A DNA stretch of 64,000 nucleotides from Clostridium sp. (GTDB taxonomy: Bacteria; Bacillota; Clostridia; Clostridiales; Clostridiaceae): NCBI RefSeq assembly GCF_021372645.1, contig NZ_JAJFUC010000026.1, positions 124,001 to 188,000 on the forward strand, in the 5' to 3' direction. This document shows, in pieces, positions 38,538 through 49,107 of this stretch (its first letter is position 1; each line of letters begins with the position of its first letter). The notes under the pieces were generated by a model. It was given only the letters and a program-made list of their open reading frames with translations. It was not told where the DNA came from and ran no database searches. A program made the position numbers and the translations under genes.

Positions 38538-38576
38538 CCTCCTTTTCTCATATTATTTTATGAGTACAAAAGGAGG
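38538..38576 (+). terminator. Terminator-like hairpin containing the ylmC SD
   Basis: CCTCCTTTT (38538-38546) and AAAAGGAGG (38568-38576) form a perfect 9-bp stem; an inner CTCATA/TATGAG pair extends it. A TTTTT run follows. The 3' arm is the ribosome binding site of the next gene, so the fold would both end transcription and hide the SD. Confidence 0.65.
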
Positions 38577-38584
38577 TTTTTATT

Positions 38585-38866
38585 ATGAGTGAAGAAAATA
38601 TAATTAAGTATTTAAGTGATATAGAAAGATATGAACTTATAAATATCAACGATGGGGAAAAATATGACTACTTAATAAATAATGATTTGATAATCGATGA
38701 AGAAGGAAATTTTAAATATTTAATTGTTAATTTAAGTGGTGGGAAGTTTAATTTTTTTAGTAGTAAAGATTTTTTGGAAATTCCATGGGAATGCGTAAAA
38801 AAGATTGGAGCTAAAACTATCATATTAGATGCAGATGATGAAGTAATTAAAAAGGTAAAACTATAA
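38585..38866 (+). CDS. ylmC: YlmC/YmxH family PRC-barrel protein
   Basis: A 93-residue beta-rich protein of the YlmC/YmxH sporulation family: the PRC-barrel pattern appears as SDIERYELININDGEKY and IPWECVKKIGAKTIILD. Members are linked to sporulation by expression and gene neighbourhood; a molecular function is not known. AAAGGAGG is 8 nt upstream but lies in the hairpin at 38538-38576. It is 15 nt from aspartokinase. Confidence 0.85.
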   Translation: MSEENIIKYLSDIERYELININDGEKYDYLINNDLIIDEEGNFKYLIVNLSGGKFNFFSSKDFLEIPWECVKKIGAKTIILDADDEVIKKVKL

Positions 38867-38881
38867 TTAGGAGGAAATGCA

Positions 38882-40078
38882 ATGAAAATAGTTGTACAAA
38901 AATTTGGAGGAACTTCAGTGTCAACTGATAAGAATAGAAAGCAAGTAATTGAAAAAGTTAAAAATGCTATTAAGGAAGGATATAGTCCTGTTCTAGTGGT
39001 GTCTGCCATGGGAAGAAAGGGTGAACCTTATGCTACAGATACATTGTTATCCTTAGTAGATGATAAATTTAAAAACACAAATAAATTAGCTCAAGATTTA
39101 CTTATGTGTTGTGGAGAAACTATAAGTTCAGTTGTTATGAGTAGTGATTTATATAGTGCTGGGATTGATGCTATGCCACTTACTGGTGGGCAAGCAGGAA
39201 TATTTACAGATAATAATTTTACAGATGCTACTTGCACTGAAGTTAAGCCAAAAAAGATTTTAGAATTAGTATCTCAAGGAAGAGTTCCAGTAATAACAGG
39301 ATTTCAAGGAATTAGTGAAAGTGGATATTTGACTACCTTAGGTAGAGGTGGAAGTGATACTACAGCTTCTATCTTAGGAGTTGCACTTAAAGCTTCAGCT
39401 ATTGAAATATATACTGATGTAGATGGAATCATGACAGCTGATCCAAGAATAGTTGAAAATGCTAATTTAATTGATGTCATAAGTTATAATGAAGTATTTC
39501 AATTGGCAGATAAAGGAGCTACTGTAATTCACCCAAAAGCTGTGGAAGTTGCTATGGAAGGTAATATTCCCATACTAATTAAAAATACTATGAGTAACTC
39601 TAAAGGAACGTTAATAAATAATTTTGGTGATAAAGGTAAGGATAGAATTATGACTGGAATTACTAGCCAAAAAAATAGAATTCAAGTTTCTATTAAAGCT
39701 TCTGAAAATGCAGGAAATATTAAATATAAAAATGTCTTAGACTTAGTTGCTGCAAATAAAATCAGTTTAGATTTAATAAATATATTTCCAAGTGAACAAA
39801 TTTTCACTATAAATCAAAAAGATAGAAATGTTTTAGACGATATTTTAAATAATGCTAAATTAAAATATACTTTAATAGAAGATTGCAGTAAGGTAGCTGT
39901 TATAGGATCAAGAATGAAAGGGATACCAGGTGTTATGGCAAGGATTATAAAGGCGTTAAGTGATAATAATATAGAAGTATTGCAAACAGCAGATTCACAT
40001 ATGACGATTTGGTGCTTGGTCCACTCTAAAAATGAAAAAGAGGCAATAAATGTTTTACATAAGGCTTTTAAGCTTTAA
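38882..40078 (+). CDS. dapG: Aspartate kinase (DapG type)
   Basis: First step of the aspartate family pathway to lysine, diaminopimelate, threonine and methionine. The 398-residue protein starts MKIVVQKFGGTSVS, has TLGRGGSDTTA and two C-terminal ACT domains with GSRMKGIPGVMARI. In Bacillus a homologue (dapG) is in the same neighbourhood with spoVFAB, which is absent here. The paralogue assignment is therefore from context; feedback ligand unknown. Confidence 0.9.
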   Translation: MKIVVQKFGGTSVSTDKNRKQVIEKVKNAIKEGYSPVLVVSAMGRKGEPYATDTLLSLVDDKFKNTNKLAQDLLMCCGETISSVVMSSDLYSAGIDAMPLTGGQAGIFTDNNFTDATCTEVKPKKILELVSQGRVPVITGFQGISESGYLTTLGRGGSDTTASILGVALKASAIEIYTDVDGIMTADPRIVENANLIDVISYNEVFQLADKGATVIHPKAVEVAMEGNIPILIKNTMSNSKGTLINNFGDKGKDRIMTGITSQKNRIQVSIKASENAGNIKYKNVLDLVAANKISLDLINIFPSEQIFTINQKDRNVLDDILNNAKLKYTLIEDCSKVAVIGSRMKGIPGVMARIIKALSDNNIEVLQTADSHMTIWCLVHSKNEKEAINVLHKAFKL

Positions 40079-40100
40079 TCACATTCAAAAAGATAATAGA

Positions 40101-40144
40101 CCAGTATGATTATCCAGTATGATTATCAGTTTTACGTCATACTG
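40101..40144. repeat. Tandem 13-mer repeat and hairpin upstream of tepA
   Basis: CCAGTATGATTAT occurs twice in tandem (40101-40113 and 40114-40126). The second CAGTATGA also pairs with TCATACTG (40137-40144) in an 8-bp hairpin. A further GCTC/GAGC hairpin lies at 40157-40178. Function unknown; this fills part of the 230-nt gap. Confidence 0.45.
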
Positions 40145-40196
40145 CATCAGTAAGTTGCTCGAATAGTCCACTATGAGCAAATTTATTTCCTTGTAT

Positions 40197-40242
40197 GATG
40201 AAAAATATAAATAACATCTTTGGTGTATTATTTTTTTTCATC
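40197..40242 (+). terminator. Probable terminator after aspartokinase
   Basis: GATGAAAAA (40197-40205) and TTTTTCATC (40234-40242) form a 9-bp stem with an inner AT-rich extension. The T run is in the 3' arm. Confidence 0.5.
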
Positions 40243-40308
40243 TGCCTTAGTTATGAATAAAATAATTCTTAATGTACAAAATAAAAATAGTATAGGAGGG
40301 ATTATTTT

Positions 40309-41049
40309 ATGTATAAAAATATTTTTAATGGCGAAGATATAGAGAATGAAAGTAATAAATCGGAAGTAAAAGATAAAATAGAAGATGTAAAGGAACTTGG
40401 AAATACAGCGTTAGCAAATCCGAATAAAAGAATACAAGTTTTATCTATAATTGGTCAAATTGAAGGACATTCAGTTCTTCCACCACAAACAAAAGCAACA
40501 AAATATGAGCACATTATTCCACAATTAATAGATATTGAACAAAATAAAGAAGTTAAGGGGTTGCTTATAGTATTAAATACTGTTGGGGGAGATGTAGAGG
40601 CAGGACTTGCAATATCTGAAATGATTAGTAGTATGTCTAAAACCACTGTATCCATAGTGATTGGGGGCGGACATTCAATAGGAGTTCCTCTTGCAACATC
40701 TTCAAACTATTCATTTATAACTCCATCTGCAACAATGATAGTTCATCCAGTAAGAATGAATGGTTTTGTCATAGGCGTATCGCAAACCTTCGAATATTTT
40801 AAAAAAATGCAAGAGAGAGTAAATGAATTTATAGTAAGAACCTCTAATATAAAACAAGAAGTTTTAGAAAAGTTTATGTTGCAAACAGATGAATTGCTAA
40901 ATGATGTAGGAACAATGCTAATTGGAAAGCAGGCAGTAGACTGTGGACTTATTGATGAAGTTGGAGGAATACATGAGGCTTTAGATAAACTTAATGAACT
41001 TATAGAAAATAAGAATATTAATAATGAGAATACTCTAAGGACTAATTAA
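40309..41049 (+). CDS. tepA: TepA/YmfB-type ClpP-like serine peptidase
   Basis: The 246-residue protein belongs to the ClpP/crotonase-fold family of translocation-enhancing protein TepA. It shows NTVGGDVEAGLAISEMI, the GGGHSIGVPLATSS nucleophile region with a serine, and a conserved histidine in MIVHPVR. TepA homologues have been linked to protein export and spore signal peptide processing. It lies before the ftsK/spoIIIE gene as YmfB does in Bacillus. SD AGGAGGGAT. Confidence 0.9.
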   Translation: MYKNIFNGEDIENESNKSEVKDKIEDVKELGNTALANPNKRIQVLSIIGQIEGHSVLPPQTKATKYEHIIPQLIDIEQNKEVKGLLIVLNTVGGDVEAGLAISEMISSMSKTTVSIVIGGGHSIGVPLATSSNYSFITPSATMIVHPVRMNGFVIGVSQTFEYFKKMQERVNEFIVRTSNIKQEVLEKFMLQTDELLNDVGTMLIGKQAVDCGLIDEVGGIHEALDKLNELIENKNINNENTLRTN

Positions 41050-41055
41050 TAAAAT

Positions 41056-41095
41056 AGCTTACCATATAAAAATTAATATGGTAAGCTTCATTTAA
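41056..41095 (+). terminator. Intrinsic terminator after tepA
   Basis: AGCTTACCATAT (41056-41067) and ATATGGTAAGCT (41076-41087) form a perfect 12-bp stem with an 8-nt loop, then a T-rich tail. Confidence 0.8.
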
Positions 41096-41307
41096 TTTAT
41101 AAGAATATAGAAATAATACAGAATAGCATTATTTTATTATATAGGTTTGGATGAGATTTGATTTCTAGAATTCTCTAAATTATATTTAGATATATTTTGG
41201 TATACTCACTTATAATTTACCTAAAAGGACAAAGATTAAAACATAGATTTAAAAATTAAAAAATATTTGAGTTTTAAATTTAGTCATATTGTTGTAAAAT
41301 AGTAGTA

Positions 41308-41336
41308 TTGTCAAGTTTAAAAAGATTTGTTAAATT
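41308..41336 (+). promoter_or_regulatory. Promoter candidate for ftsK/spoIIIE
   Basis: TTGTCA (41308-41313), a 17-nt spacer and TAAATT (41331-41336). The rest of the 330-nt gap (41096-41307) is AT-rich with no other clear feature. Confidence 0.5.
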
Positions 41337-41381
41337 TTTGAGCAAATAAGACATTGAATAAAAAACATGAGGTGATTTAAG

Positions 41382-43754
41382 TTGGGTAGGACTAAAAGCA
41401 AAAAAGATGAAATTACAATAAATCCTGATATAGTAGGAATAGTATATATTGCAACAGGTATAATACTTGGAATAGCAATATATACTTCATTAGCTGGAAT
41501 ATTATCATCTTTAGCACAAAGAATATCATATGTAGTAATTGGAATAGGTGCAAATGCGTTACCTGCTTATTTAATGTATTTTGGTTTTCAATATATAAAA
41601 ACAAGGGGAAACATTAAATTTAATAAGAAATTTTTTGGGATGACAATATTAGTAGTCATTATTATGTTAACCTTTGGAATTATAAATATTCAAAGCTTAG
41701 ATAATCAAAGTGATTTTTTTGAAAATATTAAATTAATAATTGGTGATAATACTAAAACTATGCATGGAGGAATAATATCATATCTTATATGTTATCCACT
41801 TTATAAAATTGTAGGGGTTTTAGGAACATATATTATACTTCTTGCTTTTTCAATAATAGCTGTTATTTTAATATTTGATATTACATTATATGATTTAGGT
41901 ATAAAGGCATATAATAAAGGAGAAAAAATAAGAAATAATAGAAAAAATAGAAATAAAAAGGTAAAAGAAAAAAATGAAGAGAGAAAAACTCGTGAAAATT
42001 TTATAAACATAGTAGAAAAAAATGAAAATGAACAAAAGAGACATAATGAAAAAGAAGCTTTTTTATCAGGAGTTAATAAAAAAATAAAGATTTTAGATTT
42101 TATGAAGGATTCAAATGAAAGGGAAGAGGAAGAAGCCTCACCACAATTAAAATCTGAAATTTCATCAGATATTCATATAGATAATTTCTTAGGTAAAAAT
42201 GTGCAAAATCATGCTCGAAAAAAAGAAAATTTAGATAATGATGTTAAAAATGTGGTTAATAAAGAAATACAAGAGCAAATTTCTGAATGCAAGGAATTAA
42301 AAGAATATAAACATCCAAACTTAGGATTATTAAAATTAAATGCTAATACAAAGCTAAATAGTAGTGATAAAAAAGAGTTAATAGAAAATGCAAATAAACT
42401 TGAAGAAATATTATCTAACTTTGGGGTTGATGCAAAAGTGACTCAAGTAACTAAAGGTCCATCTGTTACAAGATTTGAACTTCAACCAAGTCCGGGAGTT
42501 AAAGTTAGTAAGATAGTAAATTTATCAGATGATATAGCACTCGGACTTGCAGCTTCAGGAATAAGAATAGAAGCTCCGATTCCAGGAAAAGCAGCAGTTG
42601 GCATAGAAGTACCAAATGGAAAACAAACACCAGTATTTTTAAGAGAAGTGTTAGAAAATGATGAATTTATTAATTCTAAGAAAAAATTGGCTTTTGCATT
42701 AGGAAAAGATATTTCAGGTAAATGTGTGGTAGGAGATTTAAATAAAATGCCACACACGCTAATTGCAGGGGCAACAGGTTCAGGTAAAAGTGTATGTATA
42801 AATTCACTTATAATAAGTTTATTATATAAATATAATCCTGATGAAGTTAAGCTTCTTATGGTTGATCCTAAGGTTGTTGAATTAAATGTTTATAATGGAA
42901 TACCACACCTTTTGATTCCAGTTGTTACAGATCCTAAAAAGGCTGCAGCAGCTTTGAATTGGGCAGTAAATGAAATGACAAATAGATATAAGCTTTTTGC
43001 AGACTGTGGAGTTAGAAATATGGAGTCTTATAATGAATTATTTAATAAAGGAGTTATAGAACAAAAGCTTCCTTATATAGTTATAATTGTAGATGAGCTT
43101 GCTGACCTTATGATGGTGTGTCCAAATGATGTAGAAGATTATATTGGAAGATTAGCTCAAATGGCAAGAGCGGCTGGTATGCATTTAGTTATAGCAACTC
43201 AAAGACCATCTGTAGATGTAATAACAGGAGTAATTAAAGCTAATATACCATCTAGAATATCTTTTGCAGTATCATCTCAAATAGATTCTAGAACTATTTT
43301 AGATGGATCAGGTGCAGAAAAACTTCTTGGAAAAGGGGATATGTTATATTATCCTGTAGGAGAAAGTAAGCCACTTAGAGTACAAGGATGTTTTATATCT
43401 GAGGAAGAAGTTGAACACGTAGTTTCATTTATTAAGAGTGAACAGGGTGATACTAATTATGAAGAAGATATAATTGATCATATTAATAGTGCAACAGATT
43501 CAAAATCATCAGATTCAAGTGAAAAGAGTTATGATATAGATGAATTACTTAATGAAGTAATAAATGCAGTAGTAGAGTATGGTCAAGCATCAACTTCATT
43601 CATTCAAAGAAAATTTAGAATAGGATTTAATAGGGCTTCTAGAATTATGGATCAATTAGAGGAAAGAGGTATAATTTCAGAAAAGGATGGAAGCAGACCA
43701 AGGCAAATACTTATTACAAGGCAACAACTTTCAGATGAAAATAATGATGAATAA
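41382..43754 (+). CDS. ftsK: FtsK/SpoIIIE family DNA translocase
   Basis: The 790-residue protein has four N-terminal membrane segments (residues 15-165), a charged linker (about 185-300), the alpha/beta motor with GATGSGKS near 462 and VDELADLMM, and the C-terminal gamma winged helix (from 725) that reads polarity sequences. It pumps DNA at division or into the forespore; the two roles cannot be separated from sequence. TTG start with SD GAGGTGA. Confidence 0.95.
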   Translation: MGRTKSKKDEITINPDIVGIVYIATGIILGIAIYTSLAGILSSLAQRISYVVIGIGANALPAYLMYFGFQYIKTRGNIKFNKKFFGMTILVVIIMLTFGIINIQSLDNQSDFFENIKLIIGDNTKTMHGGIISYLICYPLYKIVGVLGTYIILLAFSIIAVILIFDITLYDLGIKAYNKGEKIRNNRKNRNKKVKEKNEERKTRENFINIVEKNENEQKRHNEKEAFLSGVNKKIKILDFMKDSNEREEEEASPQLKSEISSDIHIDNFLGKNVQNHARKKENLDNDVKNVVNKEIQEQISECKELKEYKHPNLGLLKLNANTKLNSSDKKELIENANKLEEILSNFGVDAKVTQVTKGPSVTRFELQPSPGVKVSKIVNLSDDIALGLAASGIRIEAPIPGKAAVGIEVPNGKQTPVFLREVLENDEFINSKKKLAFALGKDISGKCVVGDLNKMPHTLIAGATGSGKSVCINSLIISLLYKYNPDEVKLLMVDPKVVELNVYNGIPHLLIPVVTDPKKAAAALNWAVNEMTNRYKLFADCGVRNMESYNELFNKGVIEQKLPYIVIIVDELADLMMVCPNDVEDYIGRLAQMARAAGMHLVIATQRPSVDVITGVIKANIPSRISFAVSSQIDSRTILDGSGAEKLLGKGDMLYYPVGESKPLRVQGCFISEEEVEHVVSFIKSEQGDTNYEEDIIDHINSATDSKSSDSSEKSYDIDELLNEVINAVVEYGQASTSFIQRKFRIGFNRASRIMDQLEERGIISEKDGSRPRQILITRQQLSDENNDE

Positions 43755-43908
43755 AATATGCGCAAAGTTTAAATTTTCTTATTAGAAATTGAACTAAATT
43801 ATTAAATAAAATTTAATTTTATGTTAACTTTTTCTTTCATATAGTATTAAAATGAGATTATTAAAGGATTTTAAGTCAGTATAGTAATATATATAATTAG
43901 GTAGTAGC

Positions 43909-43938
43909 TTGTAAAATATAGTTTCTATTTGTTATAAT
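43909..43938 (+). promoter_or_regulatory. Promoter candidate for rimO-pgsA
   Basis: TTGTAA (43909-43914), an 18-nt spacer and a perfect TATAAT (43933-43938), about 30 nt before the start codon. Confidence 0.55.
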
Positions 43939-43971
43939 TAAAACTATTAAAACACAGGAGGATATAAAGAC

Positions 43972-45366
43972 TTGAGTGAAATAAAAATGGAAACAGCAAA
44001 CATATCAGAAAAAGTAAATTATACTTCAAATAAGTATAAAGTAGGAATGGTTAGTTTAGGATGTGATAAAAACAGAGTTGATTCAGAAATAATACTAGGA
44101 AAGATGAGTAATGAGTATGAAATAACAAGTGATCCTAAAATTGCAGATATAATTATTGTAAATACGTGTGGATTTATAGAAAGTGCAAAGCAGGAATCTA
44201 TTGATACAATATTAGAAATGGCAAACTATAAAATTAATTATAAATGTAAACTTCTTATTGCAACGGGATGTCTTACTCAAAGATATGGAGAAGAACTAGG
44301 TAAATTGATACCTGAGATAGATATAATGCTTGGAGTAAATGACTATAATAAAATAAACGAGTTTATAACAGATTTTATAGAAGGAAATAAAAAAGCATTA
44401 GAACTTCTAAATTATTCAGATGAAAATATTAATGAAGGAAAGAGAATTCTTACAACTCAAAAAGAAAGTGCATATATTAGAATTGCAGAGGGTTGTAACA
44501 ATTTTTGTACATATTGTATAATTCCTAAAATAAGAGGAAAATTTAGAAGCAGAAAAATGGAAAACATTATAAATGAAGCAAAAGATTTAAGTGAAAACGG
44601 AGCTAAGGAAATAATACTTATAGCTCAAGATACTACTTTGTATGGTAGTGATATATATGGAAAGAAAAGTCTCCATTTATTAATAAAAGAATTAGCTAAA
44701 ATTGATGGGATTAAGTGGATTAGAGTACTTTATTGTTATCCAGAAGAAATATATGATGAACTTATTGATGAAATTGCAAGTAATGATAAAGTTGTAAAAT
44801 ACTTAGATTTGCCAATTCAACATATAAGTGATAAGATTCTTAAACTTATGGGAAGAAGAACTAGTAAACAAGATATAATAAATAAAATAAAAAAATTAAG
44901 AGAGAAAATTTCAGATATTGTTTTAAGAACTACTTTTATAGTTGGATTCCCAAAAGAAACAAGAGAGGATTTTAATGAAATTATTGACTTCCTTAAGGAA
45001 TATAAGCTTGATAAAGTAGGGGTATTCACATATTCTCAAGAAGAAGATACTTCAGCTGCCAAAATGGACGGGCAAATCGAAGAAGACATTAAGAAGAAAA
45101 GAGCAGAAGAATTAATGTTGATTCAAAAAGATGTTTCAGAAGAGATAAATAAATTGAAAATCGGAAAGTTATATTATATTCTTGTTGAGGGATATAATGG
45201 AGAGTATTATTATGGAAGAAGCTATGAAATGGCTCCAGAGATAGATGCAAATGTGTTGTTTAAATCATCGAAGAATATAAAAATTGGTGAATTTATAAAG
45301 GTCAAAATAGTTAAAAATATGGATTATGATTTAGTGGGAGTTGTCGATTATGAATCTTGCAAATAA
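43972..45366 (+). CDS. rimO: Ribosomal protein S12 methylthiotransferase RimO
   Basis: Radical SAM enzyme that methylthiolates an aspartate of S12. The 464-residue protein has an N-terminal UPF0004 domain ([28 protein letters not shown]), the radical SAM triad in GCNNFCTYC (near 175-182) and a C-terminal TRAM domain. The first ~20 residues precede the usual family start; TTG 43972 is supported by CAGGAGGAT. Overlaps pgsA by 17 nt. Confidence 0.95.
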   Translation: MSEIKMETANISEKVNYTSNKYKVGMVSLGCDKNRVDSEIILGKMSNEYEITSDPKIADIIIVNTCGFIESAKQESIDTILEMANYKINYKCKLLIATGCLTQRYGEELGKLIPEIDIMLGVNDYNKINEFITDFIEGNKKALELLNYSDENINEGKRILTTQKESAYIRIAEGCNNFCTYCIIPKIRGKFRSRKMENIINEAKDLSENGAKEIILIAQDTTLYGSDIYGKKSLHLLIKELAKIDGIKWIRVLYCYPEEIYDELIDEIASNDKVVKYLDLPIQHISDKILKLMGRRTSKQDIINKIKKLREKISDIVLRTTFIVGFPKETREDFNEIIDFLKEYKLDKVGVFTYSQEEDTSAAKMDGQIEEDIKKKRAEELMLIQKDVSEEINKLKIGKLYYILVEGYNGEYYYGRSYEMAPEIDANVLFKSSKNIKIGEFIKVKIVKNMDYDLVGVVDYESCK

Positions 45367-45940
45367 GTTAACCTTAGGTAGGATATTTTTAGTTCCTGTT
45401 TTTTTAGTTTTTATAGCTGTGAAAGATATACCTTATGGAAGTTTTATAGCTACATTTATATTTATTTTAGCATCATTAACTGATAAATTAGATGGATATG
45501 TTGCTAGAAGTAGAAATCAAATAACTAACTTTGGAAAGTTTATGGATCCTTTAGCGGATAAATTGTTAGTTACTGCAGCTTTAATTTCTTTAGTTGAATT
45601 ACAGGTAGTACCAGGATGGGCAGCTGTAGTTATACTTGCACGAGAATTTGCTGTTTCTGGATTAAGATCAATAGCAGCAGCACAAGGAAGAGTTATAGCA
45701 GCTAGCTGGTGGGGAAAAATTAAAACTGTTATACAAATAATAGCAATAATTTTATTATTATTAAAAATAAATATACATGATGCAAAATTATTAAAAATTT
45801 TTGTAATAAATAATTATTATGTGAAAGAATTTTTCAGAATAGCACCAAATATAATGCTTATGGTTGCAGTTGTTGTAACGTTAATATCAGGATATGATTA
45901 CTTTAAAAAGAATAAAGAAGCTGTTTCAATTGATAAATAA
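45350..45940 (+). CDS. pgsA: Phosphatidylglycerophosphate synthase
   Basis: Transfers glycerol-3-phosphate to CDP-diacylglycerol made by CdsA. The 196-residue integral membrane protein begins [12 protein letters not shown] and has the CDP-alcohol phosphotransferase motif spread over [21 protein letters not shown] and FMDPLADK (residues about 42-73). A TTG at 45341 in frame is too close to the SD GTGGGAG, so ATG 45350 is taken. Confidence 0.95.
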   Translation: MNLANKLTLGRIFLVPVFLVFIAVKDIPYGSFIATFIFILASLTDKLDGYVARSRNQITNFGKFMDPLADKLLVTAALISLVELQVVPGWAAVVILAREFAVSGLRSIAAAQGRVIAASWWGKIKTVIQIIAIILLLLKINIHDAKLLKIFVINNYYVKEFFRIAPNIMLMVAVVVTLISGYDYFKKNKEAVSIDK

Positions 45941-45981
45941 AAGTTTTATGTTTGGAAATTGAAAAAAGTGGATATAAATAA

Positions 45982-46021
45982 AAAGATTCCTTCTTTGAAT
46001 AAATTAAAGAAGGGATTTTTA
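45982..46021 (+). terminator. Intrinsic terminator after pgsA
   Basis: ATTCCTTCTTT and AAAGAAGGGAT form an 11-bp stem with one wobble and a 9-nt loop, followed by a T run. Confidence 0.8.
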
Positions 46022-46034
46022 TTAGAATTAATTA

Positions 46035-46063
46035 TTGACTACAGTTTATAATTAATTTATAAT
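46035..46063 (+). promoter_or_regulatory. Sigma-A promoter of recA
   Basis: TTGACT (46035-46040), a 17-nt spacer and TATAAT (46058-46063): one of the best promoters in the window. Confidence 0.85.
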
Positions 46064-46069
46064 AAATAC

Positions 46070-46083
46070 AGAACATAAGTTCG
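46070..46083. promoter_or_regulatory. LexA (SOS) box of recA
   Basis: AGAACATAAGTTCG contains GAAC-N4-GTTC, the core of the Gram-positive LexA/DinR operator. It overlaps the predicted start of transcription and lies just before the SD, a position suited to repression. Confidence 0.8.
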
Positions 46084-46102
46084 ACAGGAGGAGTTTAGTA
46101 TT

Positions 46103-47206
46103 ATGAGAAATATAGATTCAGAAAAATTAAAAGCAATTGAAAGTGCAATGAGTCATATAGAAAAACAATTTGGAAAGGGATCAGTAATGATGCTTGGCGA
46201 TCATAGCACTACAAATATGGAAGCCATATCAACAGGTTGTTTAGATTTAGATATAGCTTTAGGAATTGGCGGAGTTCCTAAGGGAAGAATCATTGAAATT
46301 TATGGACCTGAAAGTTCAGGTAAAACTACAGTTGCGCTTCAAATAGCTGCTGAATCACAAAAAAAAGGCGGAGCAGTAGGATATATTGATGCAGAACATG
46401 CTTTAGATCCTAGTTATGCTCAAAAACTTGGTGTTGATGTAGAAAGTTTAATAATTTCTCAACCTGATACAGGAGAACAAGGTCTTGAAATAGCAGAAGC
46501 TTTAGTTCGTTCAGGAGCAATAGACGTTTTAGTAGTAGATTCTGTTGCAGCATTAGTTCCTAAGGCTGAAATCGAAGGTGAAATGGGTGATTCACATATT
46601 GGTCTTCAAGCAAGACTTATGTCACAAGCTTTGAGAAAACTTGCAGGAACAATAAATAAGACTAATTGTGTTGCTATATTTATTAATCAGTTAAGAGAAA
46701 AGGTTGGAGTTATGTTTGGTTCACCAGAAACAACAACTGGAGGAAGAGCATTAAAGTTTTATGCATCAGTAAGACTTGATATTAGAAGAATTGATTCTAT
46801 AAAACAAGGTGATGCTATTATTGGTAATAGAACAAGAATAAAGGTGACAAAAAATAAAGTGGCACCACCATTTAAGCAAGCAGAATTTGATATTATGTAC
46901 AATGAAGGGATTTCTAGAAATGGTAATATAGTAGATGTTGGAGTCAAAGAAGAAATAGTTCAAAAAAGTGGAGCTTGGTTTTCATATGGTGATATAAGAT
47001 TAGGGCAAGGCAGAGAAAATGCTAAGATATATTTGAAAGAAAATCCAGAAGTAGCATTAGATATAGAAAATCAAATTAGAGAGAAATATAATCTTCCATT
47101 AGCAGAATTAGTTAAAGAAAATATATTAAACAAAACTAAAGATGAGAAAACTAATGAAATTAAAAATGATACAGCTAAAACTGATACTAAGGATATAAAA
47201 AAATAG
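46103..47206 (+). CDS. recA: Recombinase RecA
   Basis: RecA forms filaments on single-stranded DNA, drives strand exchange and triggers LexA cleavage. The 367-residue protein has Walker A GPESSGKT at about 66-73, the IDAEHALDP and [15 protein letters not shown] segments, loop 2 region after [14 protein letters not shown] and a lysine- and aspartate-rich tail. SD AGGAGGAG. Works with DprA (8.2 kb). Confidence 0.98.
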   Translation: MRNIDSEKLKAIESAMSHIEKQFGKGSVMMLGDHSTTNMEAISTGCLDLDIALGIGGVPKGRIIEIYGPESSGKTTVALQIAAESQKKGGAVGYIDAEHALDPSYAQKLGVDVESLIISQPDTGEQGLEIAEALVRSGAIDVLVVDSVAALVPKAEIEGEMGDSHIGLQARLMSQALRKLAGTINKTNCVAIFINQLREKVGVMFGSPETTTGGRALKFYASVRLDIRRIDSIKQGDAIIGNRTRIKVTKNKVAPPFKQAEFDIMYNEGISRNGNIVDVGVKEEIVQKSGAWFSYGDIRLGQGRENAKIYLKENPEVALDIENQIREKYNLPLAELVKENILNKTKDEKTNEIKNDTAKTDTKDIKK

Positions 47207-47237
47207 AAATTATGGACGTAAAAAGAAATATAATATT

Positions 47238-47265
47238 ATTGCATTAATATACTAATAAATGCAAT
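47238..47265. repeat. Inverted repeat after recA
   Basis: ATTGCATT (47238-47245) and AATGCAAT (47258-47265) form an 8-bp stem with a 12-nt loop. No T run follows, so it is at best a weak 3' end structure. The rest of 47266-47366 shows nothing clear. Confidence 0.35.
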
Positions 47266-47366
47266 GAAGAATATAACTACATTTGTGTTAATTCGCATTA
47301 TATAGCTATATTTAAAATTAAGTATTATATAGTATAATGCATGATATAACCATTATATGAGCAAAC

Positions 47367-47395
47367 TTGACATAATTTTATTTTTAATATAGAAT
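47367..47395 (+). promoter_or_regulatory. Sigma-A promoter of rny
   Basis: TTGACA (47367-47372), a 17-nt spacer and TAGAAT (47390-47395), leaving a leader of roughly 105 nt before rny. Confidence 0.75.
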
Positions 47396-47506
47396 AAAAA
47401 GGAATACTGGTTTATCATATTCCAAAATGCAGTGAGAAGAATATGACACCTACTATACTTTCTTGTTAGTATATAATGAGAAAATAATAAATTGGGAGGT
47501 GTTTAT

Positions 47507-49048
47507 GTGGAACTAGCGGTAATGATATTAATAGATGTAATAATTTTATTAATATTAGGAATAGTGGTTTATAAAACGATTCAAAACGTTTCAAAAGCTA
47601 AAATTGAATCGCTTGAAAAAGAAGCAGAAGAGGTTTTAATTAGAGCTAAAAAGGATGCAGAATCAGCTAAAAAAGAATCAATCCTTGAGGCAAAAGAAGA
47701 ACTTCATAAATTGAGAAATGATTTTGATAAGGAATCTCGTGAAAGAAGAAGTGAGATTCAAAGGCTTGAAAGAAGAGTAATCCAAAAGGAAGAATCACTT
47801 GATAAAAAAAGTGAACTTCTTGAAAAGAAAGACGAAACAATCAATGAAAGAATGCTTGAAATAGATCAAGTAGAAGCAAAGGTACAGAAACTTTATGAGG
47901 AAAGAAGAGCAGAACTTGAGAGAGTATCGGCCCTTTCTGGTGAAGAAGCTCGTGAAATTCTTTTAGATGAAATTAGAAAAGAAATTACACATGATGCTGC
48001 TTTAATGATAAAAGATATTGAAAGTAAGGCAAAGGAAGAAGCAGACAAAAGATCAAGGGAAATAATTACAACTGCGATCCAAAGATGTGCTGCTGATCAT
48101 GTGTCTGAAACAACTGTACACGTTGTTGCACTACCGAATGATGAGATGAAGGGTAGAATAATAGGTAGAGAAGGAAGAAACATTAGAACCTTAGAAACTT
48201 TAACAGGGGTGGATTTAATTATAGATGATACTCCAGAAGCAGTCATTCTTTCTAGCTTCGATCCAATTAGAAGAGAAGTTGCAAGAATGGCACTAGAAAA
48301 GTTAATAGTGGATGGCAGAATACATCCAGCAAGAATCGAAGAGATGGTTGAAAAAGCAACTAAGGATGTAGAGAATAGTATAAAAGAAGAAGGGGAACAA
48401 GCAGCCCTTGAAACTAGTGTACATGGACTACACCCAGAAATTATAAGACTTCTTGGTAGATTAAAGTATAGAACAAGTTATGGGCAAAATGTTTTAAAAC
48501 ATTCCATAGAAGTTTCATACTTAGCTGGTTTAATGGCTTCAGAGCTAGGTTTAGATGTTACTTTAGCTAAAAGGGCAGGATTGCTACATGATATTGGTAA
48601 AGCTGTTGATCAAGAGCAAGAGGGGCCTCACGCTTTAATCGGTGGAGATCTAGCTAAAAAGTATCACGAATCACCATTAGTAATAAATGCAATAGCAGCG
48701 CATCATTCAGATGTAGAAATGCAATCTTTAGAAGCCGTGCTAGTTCAAGCAGCAGATGCAATATCAGCGGCTAGGCCAGGGGCTAGAAGAGAAACATTGG
48801 AAGCATATATTAAGAGATTGGAAAAGTTAGAGGAAATTGCAAATTCACATGAAGGTGTAGAAAAGTCATATGCCATTCAAGCTGGTAGAGAAATTAGAAT
48901 TATTGTTAAACCAGATAAAATTGATGATGCTGGGACAATTGAATTAGCACATAATTTAGCTAAGAGTGTCGAGGAAGAACTTGAATATCCAGGACAAATT
49001 AAAATTAATGTGATAAGAGAAACGAGATCAGTAGATTTTGCTAAGTAA
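47507..49048 (+). CDS. rny: Ribonuclease Y
   Basis: Membrane-anchored endoribonuclease that starts mRNA decay. The 513-residue protein has an N-terminal membrane helix, a long coiled coil (about 30-195), a KH domain with [15 protein letters not shown] and an HD domain with [13 protein letters not shown] 47507 is chosen because the SD GGGAGGTG (47494-47501) lies between it and the in-frame TTG at 47492. PNPase at 35 kb is its usual partner. Confidence 0.97.
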   Translation: MELAVMILIDVIILLILGIVVYKTIQNVSKAKIESLEKEAEEVLIRAKKDAESAKKESILEAKEELHKLRNDFDKESRERRSEIQRLERRVIQKEESLDKKSELLEKKDETINERMLEIDQVEAKVQKLYEERRAELERVSALSGEEAREILLDEIRKEITHDAALMIKDIESKAKEEADKRSREIITTAIQRCAADHVSETTVHVVALPNDEMKGRIIGREGRNIRTLETLTGVDLIIDDTPEAVILSSFDPIRREVARMALEKLIVDGRIHPARIEEMVEKATKDVENSIKEEGEQAALETSVHGLHPEIIRLLGRLKYRTSYGQNVLKHSIEVSYLAGLMASELGLDVTLAKRAGLLHDIGKAVDQEQEGPHALIGGDLAKKYHESPLVINAIAAHHSDVEMQSLEAVLVQAADAISAARPGARRETLEAYIKRLEKLEEIANSHEGVEKSYAIQAGREIRIIVKPDKIDDAGTIELAHNLAKSVEEELEYPGQIKINVIRETRSVDFAK

Positions 49049-49107
49049 AAAATGGAAGTATATTTTATTGCATAATAGAATATATTTCCTTTTTTATATA
49101 CGAAATA

